Assembly (NCBI RefSeq): GCF_003722335.1
Contig: NZ_CP026100.1
Span: 3,384,001 to 3,448,000, forward strand
Reading direction: 5' to 3'
Length of the DNA: 64,000 nucleotides
DNA from: Caulobacter flavus
GTDB taxonomy: Bacteria > Pseudomonadota > Alphaproteobacteria > Caulobacterales > Caulobacteraceae
Of the stretch, positions 32,557 to 48,371 are shown piece by piece. Position 1 is the stretch's first letter; every line of letters begins with the position of its first letter. The notes beneath the pieces are model-generated. The model was not told where the DNA came from, searched no databases, and saw only the letters and a program-made list of their open reading frames with translations. The position numbers and the translations under genes were made by a program.

Positions 32557-33747
32557 ATGAAGCGCCTCGTCTCGGCCCTGGCGGCCGCGTCCCTGCTCGC
32601 GTCCGCCGCGCCGGCCCTGGCCGACGATCCGCCGCCGCCTCTGCCCGACAACGGCCTGGCCCGCACCCCGCCGATGGGCTGGAACAGCTGGAACAAGTTC
32701 GGCTGCGACGTGGACGAGACCCTGATCCGGCGGATGGCCGACGCCATGGTCGCCTCGGGCATGAAGGACGCCGGCTACGAATACGTCGTCATCGACGACT
32801 GCTGGCACGGCGAGCGCGACGTCCGGGGCGACATCCAGCCAGATCCCAAGCGCTTTCCGAGCGGCATGAAGGCGCTGGGCGACTACATCCATTCCAGGGG
32901 CCTGAAGTTCGGCATCTATTCCGACGCCGGCCTGAAGACCTGCGCGGGCCGTCCGGGCAGCCGCGGCTACGAATATCAGGACGCCCGCCAGTACGCCGCC
33001 TGGGGCGTCGACTATCTGAAATACGACTGGTGCATGGCCGGCACGCAGGACGCGCCGTCGTCCTACTACATCATGTCGGCCGCCCTGCAGGCCTCGGGCC
33101 GGGACATCGTCTTCTCGATCTGCGAGTGGGGAAACTCCAAGCCCTGGACCTGGGGACCCCAGATCGGAAACCTCTGGCGCACCACTGGCGACATCTACGA
33201 CGCCTGGGAGGGCGTGAAGGGCTACAGCCTGGGCGTCATGAACATCCTCGACAGGCAGGTCGAGCTCCATCCGTTCGCCAGGCCGGGCCACTGGAACGAT
33301 CCGGACATGCTCGAAGTCGGCAACGGCGGCATGACCACCGAGGAGTACCGCGCGCACTTCAGCCTGTGGGCGATGCTGGCCGCGCCGCTGATCGCCGGCA
33401 ACGACATCGGCCACATGGACGCCGACACCAAGGCGATCCTGACCAACAAGGAGGTCGTCGCCATCGACCAGGACCCGCTCGGCGCCCAGGCGCGGCGCGT
33501 GTCCAAGCAGGGTGATCTGGAGGTCTGGGCCCGTCCCCTCAAGGGCGGCAGCCGGGCCGTGGCGCTGCTGAACCGCGGCCAGGCGCCGGCGACGATCCGC
33601 GTCGACTGGGCGATGCTCGACTATCCCGACGCGCTGCCGGCCAAGGTCCGCGACCTCTGGACGGGCAAGGATCTCGGCGTTCGCAAGGGCGGCCACGCGG
33701 CGCAGGTGGCGGCTCATGGCGTCGTGATGCTGAAGGTCGCGCCCTGA
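32557..33747 (+). CDS. Exported GH27 alpha-galactosidase
   Basis: A 396-aa family-27 enzyme with a Sec signal (residues 1-22, ending PALADD). The diagnostic start of the barrel is PPMGWNSWNKFGCDVDE. The nucleophile Asp157 is in YLKYDWC, and the acid/base Asp250 is in WNDPDMLEVGN. A short C-terminal beta domain follows residue ~300. It would release galactose from galactomannan or galactoglucomannan side chains. The neighbouring ROK kinase, AGE isomerase, GH2 and GH5 genes support a mannan-degrading locus. No frameshift or missing residue seen. Confidence 0.95.
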   Translation: MKRLVSALAAASLLASAAPALADDPPPPLPDNGLARTPPMGWNSWNKFGCDVDETLIRRMADAMVASGMKDAGYEYVVIDDCWHGERDVRGDIQPDPKRFPSGMKALGDYIHSRGLKFGIYSDAGLKTCAGRPGSRGYEYQDARQYAAWGVDYLKYDWCMAGTQDAPSSYYIMSAALQASGRDIVFSICEWGNSKPWTWGPQIGNLWRTTGDIYDAWEGVKGYSLGVMNILDRQVELHPFARPGHWNDPDMLEVGNGGMTTEEYRAHFSLWAMLAAPLIAGNDIGHMDADTKAILTNKEVVAIDQDPLGAQARRVSKQGDLEVWARPLKGGSRAVALLNRGQAPATIRVDWAMLDYPDALPAKVRDLWTGKDLGVRKGGHAAQVAAHGVVMLKVAP

Positions 33748-33757
33748 CTTGTAGTAC

Positions 33758-33784
33758 GAATAAATAAAAAGTCTTTTTTTATTC
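33758..33784. promoter_or_regulatory. AT-rich palindrome, candidate ROK-repressor site upstream of the ROK kinase
   Basis: GAATAAATAAAAAG and TCTTTTTTTATTC form an inverted repeat with perfect GAATAAA/TTTATTC ends. It lies 10 bases after the GH27 stop and 84 bases before the ROK kinase start. It could also act as a weak AT-rich terminator for GH27, but its similarity to the islands at 32250, 42491 and 44681 favours an operator. Confidence 0.5.
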
Positions 33785-33868
33785 TGGCGCGGTTGGCGGA
33801 CCCAAGGTAAGCCTCTGACCGCTGGAGGTTGCGGCGTCCGGTGCTGACGTGCGGCGAGGGAGTTTCGG

Positions 33869-34792
33869 GTGATCCAGATCGGGATCGATTTCGGCGGAAC
33901 CAAGATCGAGGCGGCGGCCCTGTCGGCAGATGGGCGCGTGCTTTCGACGCTCCGCGCCGCCACGCCCGCCAGCTACGAGGCGGCGCTGGAGGTGGTGCGC
34001 GATCTCGTCGGACGCACCGAGCAGGCCGTCGGCGGCAAGGGATCGGTCGGCGTCGGCGCGCCGGGTTCGGTCTCGCCGCGCACCGGCCTGATCCGCAACG
34101 CCAACACCACCTACCTGAACGGCCGCCGGTTCCGCGAAGACCTGCAGGCCGCGCTGGAGCGGCCGATCCGCCTGGCCAACGACGCCAACTGCCTGGCTCT
34201 TTCGGAGGCCGTCGACGGCGCGGCGGCCGGGGCGCGCGTCACCTTTGCCGTCATCATCGGCACCGGCTGCGGCGGCGGGCTGGCGGTCGACGGACGGCTC
34301 GTCGAAGGAGCCAACGGCGTGGGCGGCGAGTGGGGCCACGTGCCTCTGCCCTGGCCCAAGGCCGAGGAGAGCCCGGGGCCGCAATGCTGGTGCGGCCGCC
34401 AGGGCTGCCTGGAGACCTGGATCTCCGGCACGGGCTTTCGTCGCGACTTCCGCGAGCATGGCGGCGCAGACGTCAGCGGGGCGGCGATCGTCGAGGCCGC
34501 GGCCGCCGGCGATCCGGTCGCCCAGGGGGCGCTGGACCGCTATCTGGACCGACTGGCGCGCGGCCTGGGCGTGATCGCCGACATCGTCGACCCGGACGTC
34601 TTCGTCCTGGGCGGAGGCATGTCGAACGTCGAACTGCTCTACGAACGTCTGCCGGCCCTGGTCGCGCCGCATGTCTTCACCGACAACTGGGAAAGCCGCA
34701 TCGTCAAGGCCCGCTGGGGCGACTCCTCGGGCGTGCGCGGAGCCGCGCGCCTGTGGAGCCAGGCCGACTGGGCCGGCGATGTCGCCGCTTGA
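33869..34792 (+). CDS. ROK-family sugar kinase (fructo-/mannokinase-like)
   Basis: A 307-aa cytosolic kinase starting at GTG 33869. The phosphate motif is IGIDFGGTKIEAAAL and the catalytic base lies in LANDANCLALSEA. The GEWGH motif and a zinc-binding CWCGRQGCLE, the ROK signature, are complete, so this is an enzyme rather than a repressor. Its gene overlaps the AGE-family gene by 14 bases. Together they could convert mannose to fructose and then to fructose 6-phosphate. Substrate choice (fructose, mannose or glucose) cannot be read from sequence alone. Confidence 0.92.
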   Translation: MIQIGIDFGGTKIEAAALSADGRVLSTLRAATPASYEAALEVVRDLVGRTEQAVGGKGSVGVGAPGSVSPRTGLIRNANTTYLNGRRFREDLQAALERPIRLANDANCLALSEAVDGAAAGARVTFAVIIGTGCGGGLAVDGRLVEGANGVGGEWGHVPLPWPKAEESPGPQCWCGRQGCLETWISGTGFRRDFREHGGADVSGAAIVEAAAAGDPVAQGALDRYLDRLARGLGVIADIVDPDVFVLGGGMSNVELLYERLPALVAPHVFTDNWESRIVKARWGDSSGVRGAARLWSQADWAGDVAA

Positions 34793-35951
34793 GGAGGCCC
34801 GCGCCGCCTGCGCCCGGCTGAAGCGCTGGCTGGCCGAAGCGGCGACGCCGCTGTGGAGCCAGGCCGGCGTGGATGCCTCGGGCGCTTTCGAGGAGAAGCT
34901 CGGCCAGGACGGCCGTCCGGTCGCGAGCCTACGCCGGGCCCGGGTCCAGCCGAGGCAGCTCTACGCCCTCGTCGGGGCCGAGCGCCTGGGCGCGCAGGTC
35001 GATCTGAGGACCGTGAGGCGGGGCCTGGCCGCCTTTCTGACCCGCTACGTCAAGCCCAACGGCCTGATCCGGGCGGCTGTCGACGGCGATGGGCGCGTGC
35101 TGGACGACGGCGCGGTGCTCTACGATCAGGCCTTCGCCCTGTTCGCGCTGGCCGACATGGACATCGTTCTCGGTCCCGCCGCCGAAGCCAGCACTGAGGC
35201 CTTGCGACGCGCCGTGCTGACGGCCTTTCGACATCCGGTCGCCGGCTTTTATTCCGCCTTTCCGCCGACCGGGGTGCTGCTGTCGAACCCGCACATGCAC
35301 CTGTTCGAGGCCGCCCTGGCCTGGATCGAGGCCGAGGGAGACGGCGAGTGGCGTGATCTGGCCCTGGAGATCAAGGCGCTGGCGCTCGAGGTCTTCATCG
35401 ACGACCAGGGCGCCCTGCGCGAGACCTTCGATGACGCCTGGCGGCCCGCGCCGGGTCTTGCCGGCCGGATCGTCGAACCCGGCCACCAGTTCGAATGGGC
35501 CTGGCTGCTGCTGCGCTGGGCGGCGCTGACCGACGACGCGGCCGACGCCCAGGCCTGCCGGCGCGCGGCGCTGCGGCTGATCGAGATCGGCGAGCGATAT
35601 GGCGTCGACCAGGCGCGCGGCGTGGCGATCAACGCTCTGCTCGACGACTTCTCCGCGCACGACGACGAGGCTCGGCTGTGGCCGCAGACCGAACGGATCA
35701 AGGCCCATGCCCTGGCCGCGGTCGAGACTGGCGAGGCCGGGCGCTGGACGCTGGCCGCGGCGGCGGTTCGCGGACTGGAGGCCTACCTGGCCACGCCGAC
35801 GCCGGGCCTGTGGTTCGATCGCCTGACCCCGGACGGCCGGATGGTCGACGAAGCCGCGCCGGCCAGTTCGTTCTACCACATCGTCTGCGCCATCGAGGCC
35901 CTGAGCACGGCCCTGGCTCGCGCCGACACTCGGCTTCGCGTGGCCTCGTGA
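34779..35951 (+). CDS. AGE-family sugar isomerase/epimerase (mannose isomerase-like)
   Basis: A 390-aa (alpha/alpha)6-barrel enzyme of the N-acylglucosamine 2-epimerase superfamily. Active-site regions are recognisable: YDQAFALFALADM, SNPHMHLFEAALAWIE, IVEPGHQFEWAWLLLRW (catalytic His near residue 234) and SSFYHIVCAIEAL. In bacteria this family includes mannose isomerases and epimerases of mannose or mannose-containing disaccharides. The start at 34779 lies inside the ROK kinase gene, showing coupling. In this setting, conversion of mannose to fructose is the most likely role. Confidence 0.88.
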   Translation: MSPLEEARAACARLKRWLAEAATPLWSQAGVDASGAFEEKLGQDGRPVASLRRARVQPRQLYALVGAERLGAQVDLRTVRRGLAAFLTRYVKPNGLIRAAVDGDGRVLDDGAVLYDQAFALFALADMDIVLGPAAEASTEALRRAVLTAFRHPVAGFYSAFPPTGVLLSNPHMHLFEAALAWIEAEGDGEWRDLALEIKALALEVFIDDQGALRETFDDAWRPAPGLAGRIVEPGHQFEWAWLLLRWAALTDDAADAQACRRAALRLIEIGERYGVDQARGVAINALLDDFSAHDDEARLWPQTERIKAHALAAVETGEAGRWTLAAAAVRGLEAYLATPTPGLWFDRLTPDGRMVDEAAPASSFYHIVCAIEALSTALARADTRLRVAS

Positions 35952-37429
35952 GGTGGATCGGCGGCGCCCTTCTGGTCGCGGCGCTGGCCTTGGGAGCGCC
36001 GGCGCTGGCCGATCCGGTTCGCGCGCGGACCACGTCCGGGGTGCTCGTCGGCGAACGGCGAGCCGATGGCGGCGTGGCCTTCCTAGGCGTTCCGTTCGCC
36101 CGCCCGCCGGTGGGTGAACGGCGTTGGAAGCCGCCGCAGTCCGTCGCCGCCTGGAGCGGCGAGCGAGCGGCCTCGGCGTCGGGTCCTGCGTGTCTGCAGA
36201 CCTCGCGCGGCTGGAACGCCGCCGACGCGGCGCGCGCCAGCGAGGACTGCCTCTATCTCGACGTTCGCTCGCCCAGCCATGCGCCGGGCGCCAAGCTGCC
36301 GGTCATGGTCTGGGTGCACGGCGGAGCCAATCACGCCGGTTCCGGCGCGGGCACGGTGGAGTCCAGCCTGGTCGACCAGGGCGTGGTCCTGGTCAGCGTG
36401 CAGTACCGCCTGGGAGTGTTCGGCTTCCTGTCGCATCCGGACCTGACCAGGGAGCAGGGCGGAGCCTCGGGCAACTACGCCCTGATGGACATCCTCGCCG
36501 CTCTCGGCTGGGTGCGGGACAACATCGCGGGGTTCGGCGGCGATCCGGCCAACGTCACCCTGTTCGGCCATTCGGCCGGCGGCCAGGACGCGGGCCTGGT
36601 GATGCTGTCGCCTCGGGGACGAGAGCTCGCGGCCCGCGGAATCCTGCAGAGCGGCATGCCGGGTTTCGGCTTTCCACCACGCTCCCTGCGCCAGAACGAG
36701 GCGATCGGCGAGGATCTGGCGCGGCGCGTCGGGGCGAGATCGCTCGGCGATCTTCGGCGGATCTCCGGCGACGACCTGCTGAAGGCGGCCGATGACCTGA
36801 CCGCGCCTCTCGACGACCAGGGCTTCATCTGGACCCAGGCGGTCGTCGACGGCGCCGTGCTGCCGAAAGCGCCCGAAGCTCTGCTGGCCGATCCGGGCGT
36901 GAAGCCGATGATCGTCGGCTCCAGCGCCCGGGAGATCGCCCTGTTCGGCGGCGAGCCCGAGCGCGCCCGGATCTGGGCCAGCCAGGCGTTCGGAACGCGC
37001 GCGCCACAGGTGCTGGCGGCCTACGGCCTGGATCGGGACCCGCCGGCCGCGGCCGATCCGGTTCGCGGCGACGCCGTCATGCAACTCGCCACCGACCGCA
37101 TGTTCCGCTGCCCGGCCGCGACGACGGCGCGCCTGCGCCACGCGGCCGGCGGCAGGATCTGGCGTTACGAACTCGATGTCGCCGCGCCCGGCCAGGCGGC
37201 CGTCAGTCACGGCTCGGAGCTGACCTACGTCTTCGACCGACCCGTCGAAGGGCGCCCGCCCATGCAGGCCTATTGGGCGGCCTTCGCCCGCACGGGCGAC
37301 CCGAACGGACCTGGACTGCCGCCGTGGCCCGCCGAGAGCGGCGCGGGCGAGCGGCTGGTTTTCGCCGCCGCCGGGCCGAGGGCGCAGAAGGGCCAAGAGA
37401 CCAACTGCCGGTTCCACACCCGGCCCTAG
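35948..37429 (+). CDS. Exported carboxylesterase (type B)
   Basis: A 493-aa alpha/beta hydrolase with a Sec signal (residues 1-21, ending PALADP). The start is GTG 35948, overlapping the upstream stop. The oxyanion region is VMVWVHGGANHAGSG. The catalytic Ser209 is in GHSAGG, within FGGDPANVTLFGHSAGGQDA. The catalytic His is in SHGSELTYVF, and the acidic residue lies between them. Within a mannan locus it may remove acetyl groups from acetylated glucomannan. That role is inferred from position, as type B esterases act on many esters. Confidence 0.9.
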   Translation: MRWIGGALLVAALALGAPALADPVRARTTSGVLVGERRADGGVAFLGVPFARPPVGERRWKPPQSVAAWSGERAASASGPACLQTSRGWNAADAARASEDCLYLDVRSPSHAPGAKLPVMVWVHGGANHAGSGAGTVESSLVDQGVVLVSVQYRLGVFGFLSHPDLTREQGGASGNYALMDILAALGWVRDNIAGFGGDPANVTLFGHSAGGQDAGLVMLSPRGRELAARGILQSGMPGFGFPPRSLRQNEAIGEDLARRVGARSLGDLRRISGDDLLKAADDLTAPLDDQGFIWTQAVVDGAVLPKAPEALLADPGVKPMIVGSSAREIALFGGEPERARIWASQAFGTRAPQVLAAYGLDRDPPAAADPVRGDAVMQLATDRMFRCPAATTARLRHAAGGRIWRYELDVAAPGQAAVSHGSELTYVFDRPVEGRPPMQAYWAAFARTGDPNGPGLPPWPAESGAGERLVFAAAGPRAQKGQETNCRFHTRP

Positions 37430-37479
37430 ATCGTCAGCAACAAGCGGCGTCCAAGCCGCGCGCGGAGGAAACGAAGAGG

Positions 37480-44584
<7,105 letters not shown>

Positions 44585-44906
44585 CGGCCTTGCCTCCCCT
44601 CGAAGGTCGCCACCCTTCGAACGGGGCGTACTGGAGGGTGATTGTGTCCGTCAGGCAACAGCGGTTGGCAAGGCTAGAGGATTAAACAAAATATTTTTAT
44701 AAAATGCTGGCGTACCGGCGTTTGCTACGGTTATGAAACATCAAGTGCCCGCGTTGAGACGGGCGCGACGGGAGGAAGCGCGACGCCAGGACGCCTGGCC
44801 AAAGGCTTCCCGCACAATCGGCGGCACGACCGCCCATCTCCGGACGCTCGCGCCGGACACTTGAAGGGGCTGCGCGATCGAGCGCGGCCTTGGGAGGGGA
44901 CGACCT
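44585..44906. other. 322-base divergent promoter region (JmjC gene / TBDR)
   Basis: It contains an AT-rich island (44681-44705) and ribosome sites for both flanking genes (GGGGAGG toward the cupin gene, GGGAGGGG before the TBDR). The rest is GC-rich without a recognisable gene. Promoters for both directions must lie here. Confidence 0.6.
44681..44705. promoter_or_regulatory. AT-rich island upstream of the large TBDR
   Basis: ATTAAACAAAATATTTTTATAAAAT stands out sharply from the GC-rich surroundings. It resembles the three islands of the mannan locus in composition and loosely in pattern, but the match is weaker. If the same ROK repressor binds here, the TBDR would be the importer of the mannan regulon. 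Confidence 0.4.
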
Positions 44907-47900
44907 ATGAGAACCAAGCGGATCCGCACGTCCGGATGGATGGGTTGCGCTTCGATCGCGGCCCTGCTGAGCGCGGCGCCGGCCCTGGCGCAGGAGACGG
45001 TGTCGACCGCTCCGGCCGCCTCGCAGGCCTCGCCGTCGGACGTGCTCGCCGACAACCAGGTGGATACGGTGATCGTCACCGGCCAGCGCGCGGCGCTGAA
45101 GTCGGCCCAGCAGATCAAGCGCGGCGCCGACACCATCGTCGACTCCATCACCGCTTCCGACATCGGCTCGTTCCCCGACAAGTCGGTCGCCGAGGCCCTG
45201 CAGCGCGTGCCGGGCGTCACGGTCAACCGCTACGCCTCGACCAGCGACACCACCCACTTCTCGGCCGAGCCGTCGGGCGTCATCGTGCGCGGCCTGTCGC
45301 AGGTTCGCTCGGAGTTCAACGGCCGCGACACCTTCAGCGCCAACTCGTCGCGCGGCCTGTCGTGGGGCGACGTCTCGCCCGAGCTGATGGGCGGGGTCGA
45401 CACATACAAGAACCAGACCGCCGAACTGATCGAGGGCGGCATCGCCGGCACGGTCGACCTGAAGACCCGTCTGCCGTTCGACAGCGCTGGCAGGGTGATT
45501 GGCATCACCACCTCGCTGAACTACGGCACCCTGTCCGAGCAGGTGACGCCGGAGGTCTCGGCGATCTACGCCAACCGCTGGCAGACCGAGATCGGCGAGT
45601 TCGGCCTGATGGTGAACGGCGCTCACTCCGAGCTGAACACCATCTCCGAAAGCTCGCAGTTCGGCCGCATGGGCATCTTCAAGGATGTCACCATGTTCGG
45701 CGGCGGAACCAAGTACATCCCCGCCTGGTACCGGCTGGCCCACACCGAGTTCGACCGCACCCGCAACGGCGTCGCCGCCGCCGGCCAGTGGCGCGACAAT
45801 GATCACAAGTTCCTGGCCACGGTGCAGTTCAACAAGTCCAGCTACGAGAACATCTGGCACGAGCGCTCGGTGCAGGGCAGCGCCTTCAGCCTCTACAACC
45901 GCGGCCCGCACTTCGAGATCACCAACGCCGACGCCAACACCTACGTGCTGCCGGCGCCGGGCACGACCTTCAAGTTCGACGAAGAGGGCAACTTCGAGAG
46001 CGGAATCATGACCTCGCCGTTGGGCTGGGTCGGCAACACCACCTCGGCCAGCAACGACTGGGCCGGCTACCTGATCGGGCAGACCTCGACGGGCCAGCCT
46101 GTCATCGAGCCCTGCTACGGCTGGACCGGTCGCACTGACTGCGCGCCCGAGCAGCGTGGCGGCGAACTGTCTGCGACCACCCGCTACAACTACAACAAGC
46201 AGACCACCCAGGATCTGGCCTTCAATCTGAAGTGGGATCCGACCGATCGGCTGCGCGTCAACTTCGACGTCCAGAAGGTGAAGGCCAAGCTGTCGAACTA
46301 CGACGCCGACGTCGGCCTGGTCTCATACGCCAACCTCAACATCGACGCGACCGGCGACCACCCGGTGATGACCGTGCTGCCGGGCACCAACATCAACTAC
46401 GCTCCCGGCGGCCTGGCCAATCCGAACGCCTGGCGGTTCAACAACGTCAACAACCACCTGGAACGCAGCGAGGGCGATCAGTTCGCCGCGCGGATCGACG
46501 TGCAGTACGACCTGGGCGACGGCTGGCTGGACTCTCTGAAGGTGGGCGCGCGCCACGCCGACCGGGAGCAGACCGTCCGCTGGAGCGTCTACAACTGGGG
46601 CGGCATCGCCAACGCCTGGGGCTGCGACCAGGGCGGGGGCGGCGTCAACAGCACCGACTACCTCTGGTACAACGTCGACCGCACGGCGCCGGCGGCCAAC
46701 GTCAATGGCGACTGCGCCGCCGGCAACCCCACGACCACCTTCAGCGGCTGGGACCGCAATCTGCCGGACGTGCGCTCGTTCAACGAGATCTTCGGCGGCG
46801 ACGTCCTGAAGTCGGGCATGCTGACCTTCGCCAGCATGGACTTCGTCAAGGACCTGGAGAAGTTCCAGAAGGCCTTCGGCTACTCCAACACCGGTGTCGG
46901 CTCGTCGCGCTGGGAGGCCGTCTGCTATCGTCCGGGCGAGACCAACTGCTTCCTGCCGCAGGAAATCGCCGACGTTTCCGAGAAGACCAATGCGGCCTAC
47001 GTCATGCTGAAGTTCGGCGGCCGCGACCACACGATCGGCGGCTTCGGCGTCAGCGGCAATATCGGCGTGCGCTACGTCGGCACCACCAACGAGAGCGCCG
47101 GTTCGCTGATCCACGCCGACTTCGGCAAGATCGATCCGCGGGTCTGCGAGCCACGCAATCGCCCCCTCGGTCCGGACGGCATGCCGGTTACCGGCCCCTA
47201 CGTGCCCCAGAGCCTGTGGTGCTACCTGTCGGCTGACGACAAGGCCTTCACCGACGGTCTGGCGACCTCCAGCAACGTCCGGCAGAAGCACCACAACTGG
47301 CTGCCCAGCTTCAACCTGAAGATCGACCTGAGCGACGAGTGGCAGCTGCGCCTGGCGGCGTCGCGCGCCATGTCGCGCCCCGACATCGGCTACCTGAAGA
47401 ACTACGTTCAGGTGAACATGGCCGGTCCCGACATGAGCAACGTCAATGATCCGCTCTGGATCAAGGACAGCGCGGGCAACATCACCGGCGTCAACATCCG
47501 CTACACGGCGGAGTCCTACAATCCGTACCTGAAGCCGATGACGGCCGATCAGATCGACATCAGCCTGGAGCACTATTTCGCCGAGGTGGGGTCGTTCTCG
47601 GTGGCGCTCTTCTACAAGAAGTTCAACGACTACATCCAGTACGGCGGCTTCAACCAGGACGTCACGGTCAACGGCGTCACCCGTACCGTGCTGACGCGTG
47701 GTCCGATCAACGGCGACGGGGCCAAGATCCGCGGCGCCGAAGTGGCCTACCAGCGCTACTTCGACTTCCTGCCCGCGCCGTTCGACGGTCTCGGGATCCA
47801 GGCCAACTTCACCTATGTCGAGAACAAGGGCATCGCGAACGCCAACCTGAGCAACGCCTCGGGCGGCGGCGGCTCCAACACCAGCGGCGGCGGCCTCAGT

Positions 47901-48275
47901 CAGGCCGACGGGGCGGTGCAGGTCGACTCGCTGGAGGGTCTTTCGAAGTACGCCTACAACCTCGTGGGCATGTACGAGAAAGGCCGTTGGGCGGTTCGCG
48001 CCGCCTACAACTGGCGTTCGAAGTACCTGCTGACGGCCATGGATTGCTGCCTGGCCTTCCCGATCTGGCAGGACGACGCCGGCTATCTCGACGCCTCGAT
48101 CCGCTATCGGGCCAGCGACAACCTGGAGATCAGCCTGCAGGGCAGCAACCTGCTGAACACCGAGTCCGTGCTGAAGCAGCAGGTCAACGACGCCGCCGAC
48201 GGCCGGCTCCTCAAGGACAACGCCTGGAACCGCACCGACAAGCGTTACCTGTTGACGTTCCGCTTCAAGTACTGA
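44907..48275 (+). CDS. Large TonB-dependent receptor at the head of the halogenase operon
   Basis: A 1122-aa outer-membrane transporter with a Sec signal (ending PALAQETV), a TonB-box-like TVIVTGQRA and a plug domain (IGSFPDKSVAEALQRVPGVT; GVIVRGLSQVRSEFNGRD; IEGGIAGTVDLKTRLPF). A long barrel ends in LLTFRFKY. This is the TBDR subclass that in Caulobacterales is linked to uptake of oligosaccharides and to halogenase/JmjC genes. A GC-rich hairpin and 96 bases separate it from the first halogenase gene. The substrate is unknown; galactomannan oligosaccharides are a context-based guess. Confidence 0.94.
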   Translation: MRTKRIRTSGWMGCASIAALLSAAPALAQETVSTAPAASQASPSDVLADNQVDTVIVTGQRAALKSAQQIKRGADTIVDSITASDIGSFPDKSVAEALQRVPGVTVNRYASTSDTTHFSAEPSGVIVRGLSQVRSEFNGRDTFSANSSRGLSWGDVSPELMGGVDTYKNQTAELIEGGIAGTVDLKTRLPFDSAGRVIGITTSLNYGTLSEQVTPEVSAIYANRWQTEIGEFGLMVNGAHSELNTISESSQFGRMGIFKDVTMFGGGTKYIPAWYRLAHTEFDRTRNGVAAAGQWRDNDHKFLATVQFNKSSYENIWHERSVQGSAFSLYNRGPHFEITNADANTYVLPAPGTTFKFDEEGNFESGIMTSPLGWVGNTTSASNDWAGYLIGQTSTGQPVIEPCYGWTGRTDCAPEQRGGELSATTRYNYNKQTTQDLAFNLKWDPTDRLRVNFDVQKVKAKLSNYDADVGLVSYANLNIDATGDHPVMTVLPGTNINYAPGGLANPNAWRFNNVNNHLERSEGDQFAARIDVQYDLGDGWLDSLKVGARHADREQTVRWSVYNWGGIANAWGCDQGGGGVNSTDYLWYNVDRTAPAANVNGDCAAGNPTTTFSGWDRNLPDVRSFNEIFGGDVLKSGMLTFASMDFVKDLEKFQKAFGYSNTGVGSSRWEAVCYRPGETNCFLPQEIADVSEKTNAAYVMLKFGGRDHTIGGFGVSGNIGVRYVGTTNESAGSLIHADFGKIDPRVCEPRNRPLGPDGMPVTGPYVPQSLWCYLSADDKAFTDGLATSSNVRQKHHNWLPSFNLKIDLSDEWQLRLAASRAMSRPDIGYLKNYVQVNMAGPDMSNVNDPLWIKDSAGNITGVNIRYTAESYNPYLKPMTADQIDISLEHYFAEVGSFSVALFYKKFNDYIQYGGFNQDVTVNGVTRTVLTRGPINGDGAKIRGAEVAYQRYFDFLPAPFDGLGIQANFTYVENKGIANANLSNASGGGGSNTSGGGLSQADGAVQVDSLEGLSKYAYNLVGMYEKGRWAVRAAYNWRSKYLLTAMDCCLAFPIWQDDAGYLDASIRYRASDNLEISLQGSNLLNTESVLKQQVNDAADGRLLKDNAWNRTDKRYLLTFRFKY

Positions 48276-48289
48276 TCGATCCTCAAGAG

Positions 48290-48312
48290 GGGGCGGGCCG
48301 CCGGTCCGCCCC
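48290..48312 (+). other. GC hairpin between the TBDR and halogenase genes
   Basis: GGGGCGG, nine bases, CCGCCCC, starting 14 bases after the TBDR stop. No T run follows, only CTTCG. It may stabilise the TBDR mRNA or lower expression of the downstream genes. A weak terminator is possible. Confidence 0.45.
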
Positions 48313-48371
48313 TTCGTCACGACAAGACGGGCCCGCGACAACGGCGCCCGAACATGGGTGGGAACGGCGGC

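Noticed and set aside
33758..33784. AT-rich inverted repeat as an intrinsic terminator of GH27
   Set aside because: The stem is almost purely A-T and would be weak. Likeness to other islands upstream of mannan genes favours an operator. A dual role is not excluded.
44740..44906. Possible small leader peptide or riboswitch before the large TBDR
   Set aside because: No conserved riboswitch core (cobalamin, TPP or similar) and no short frame with a good ribosome site was recognised.
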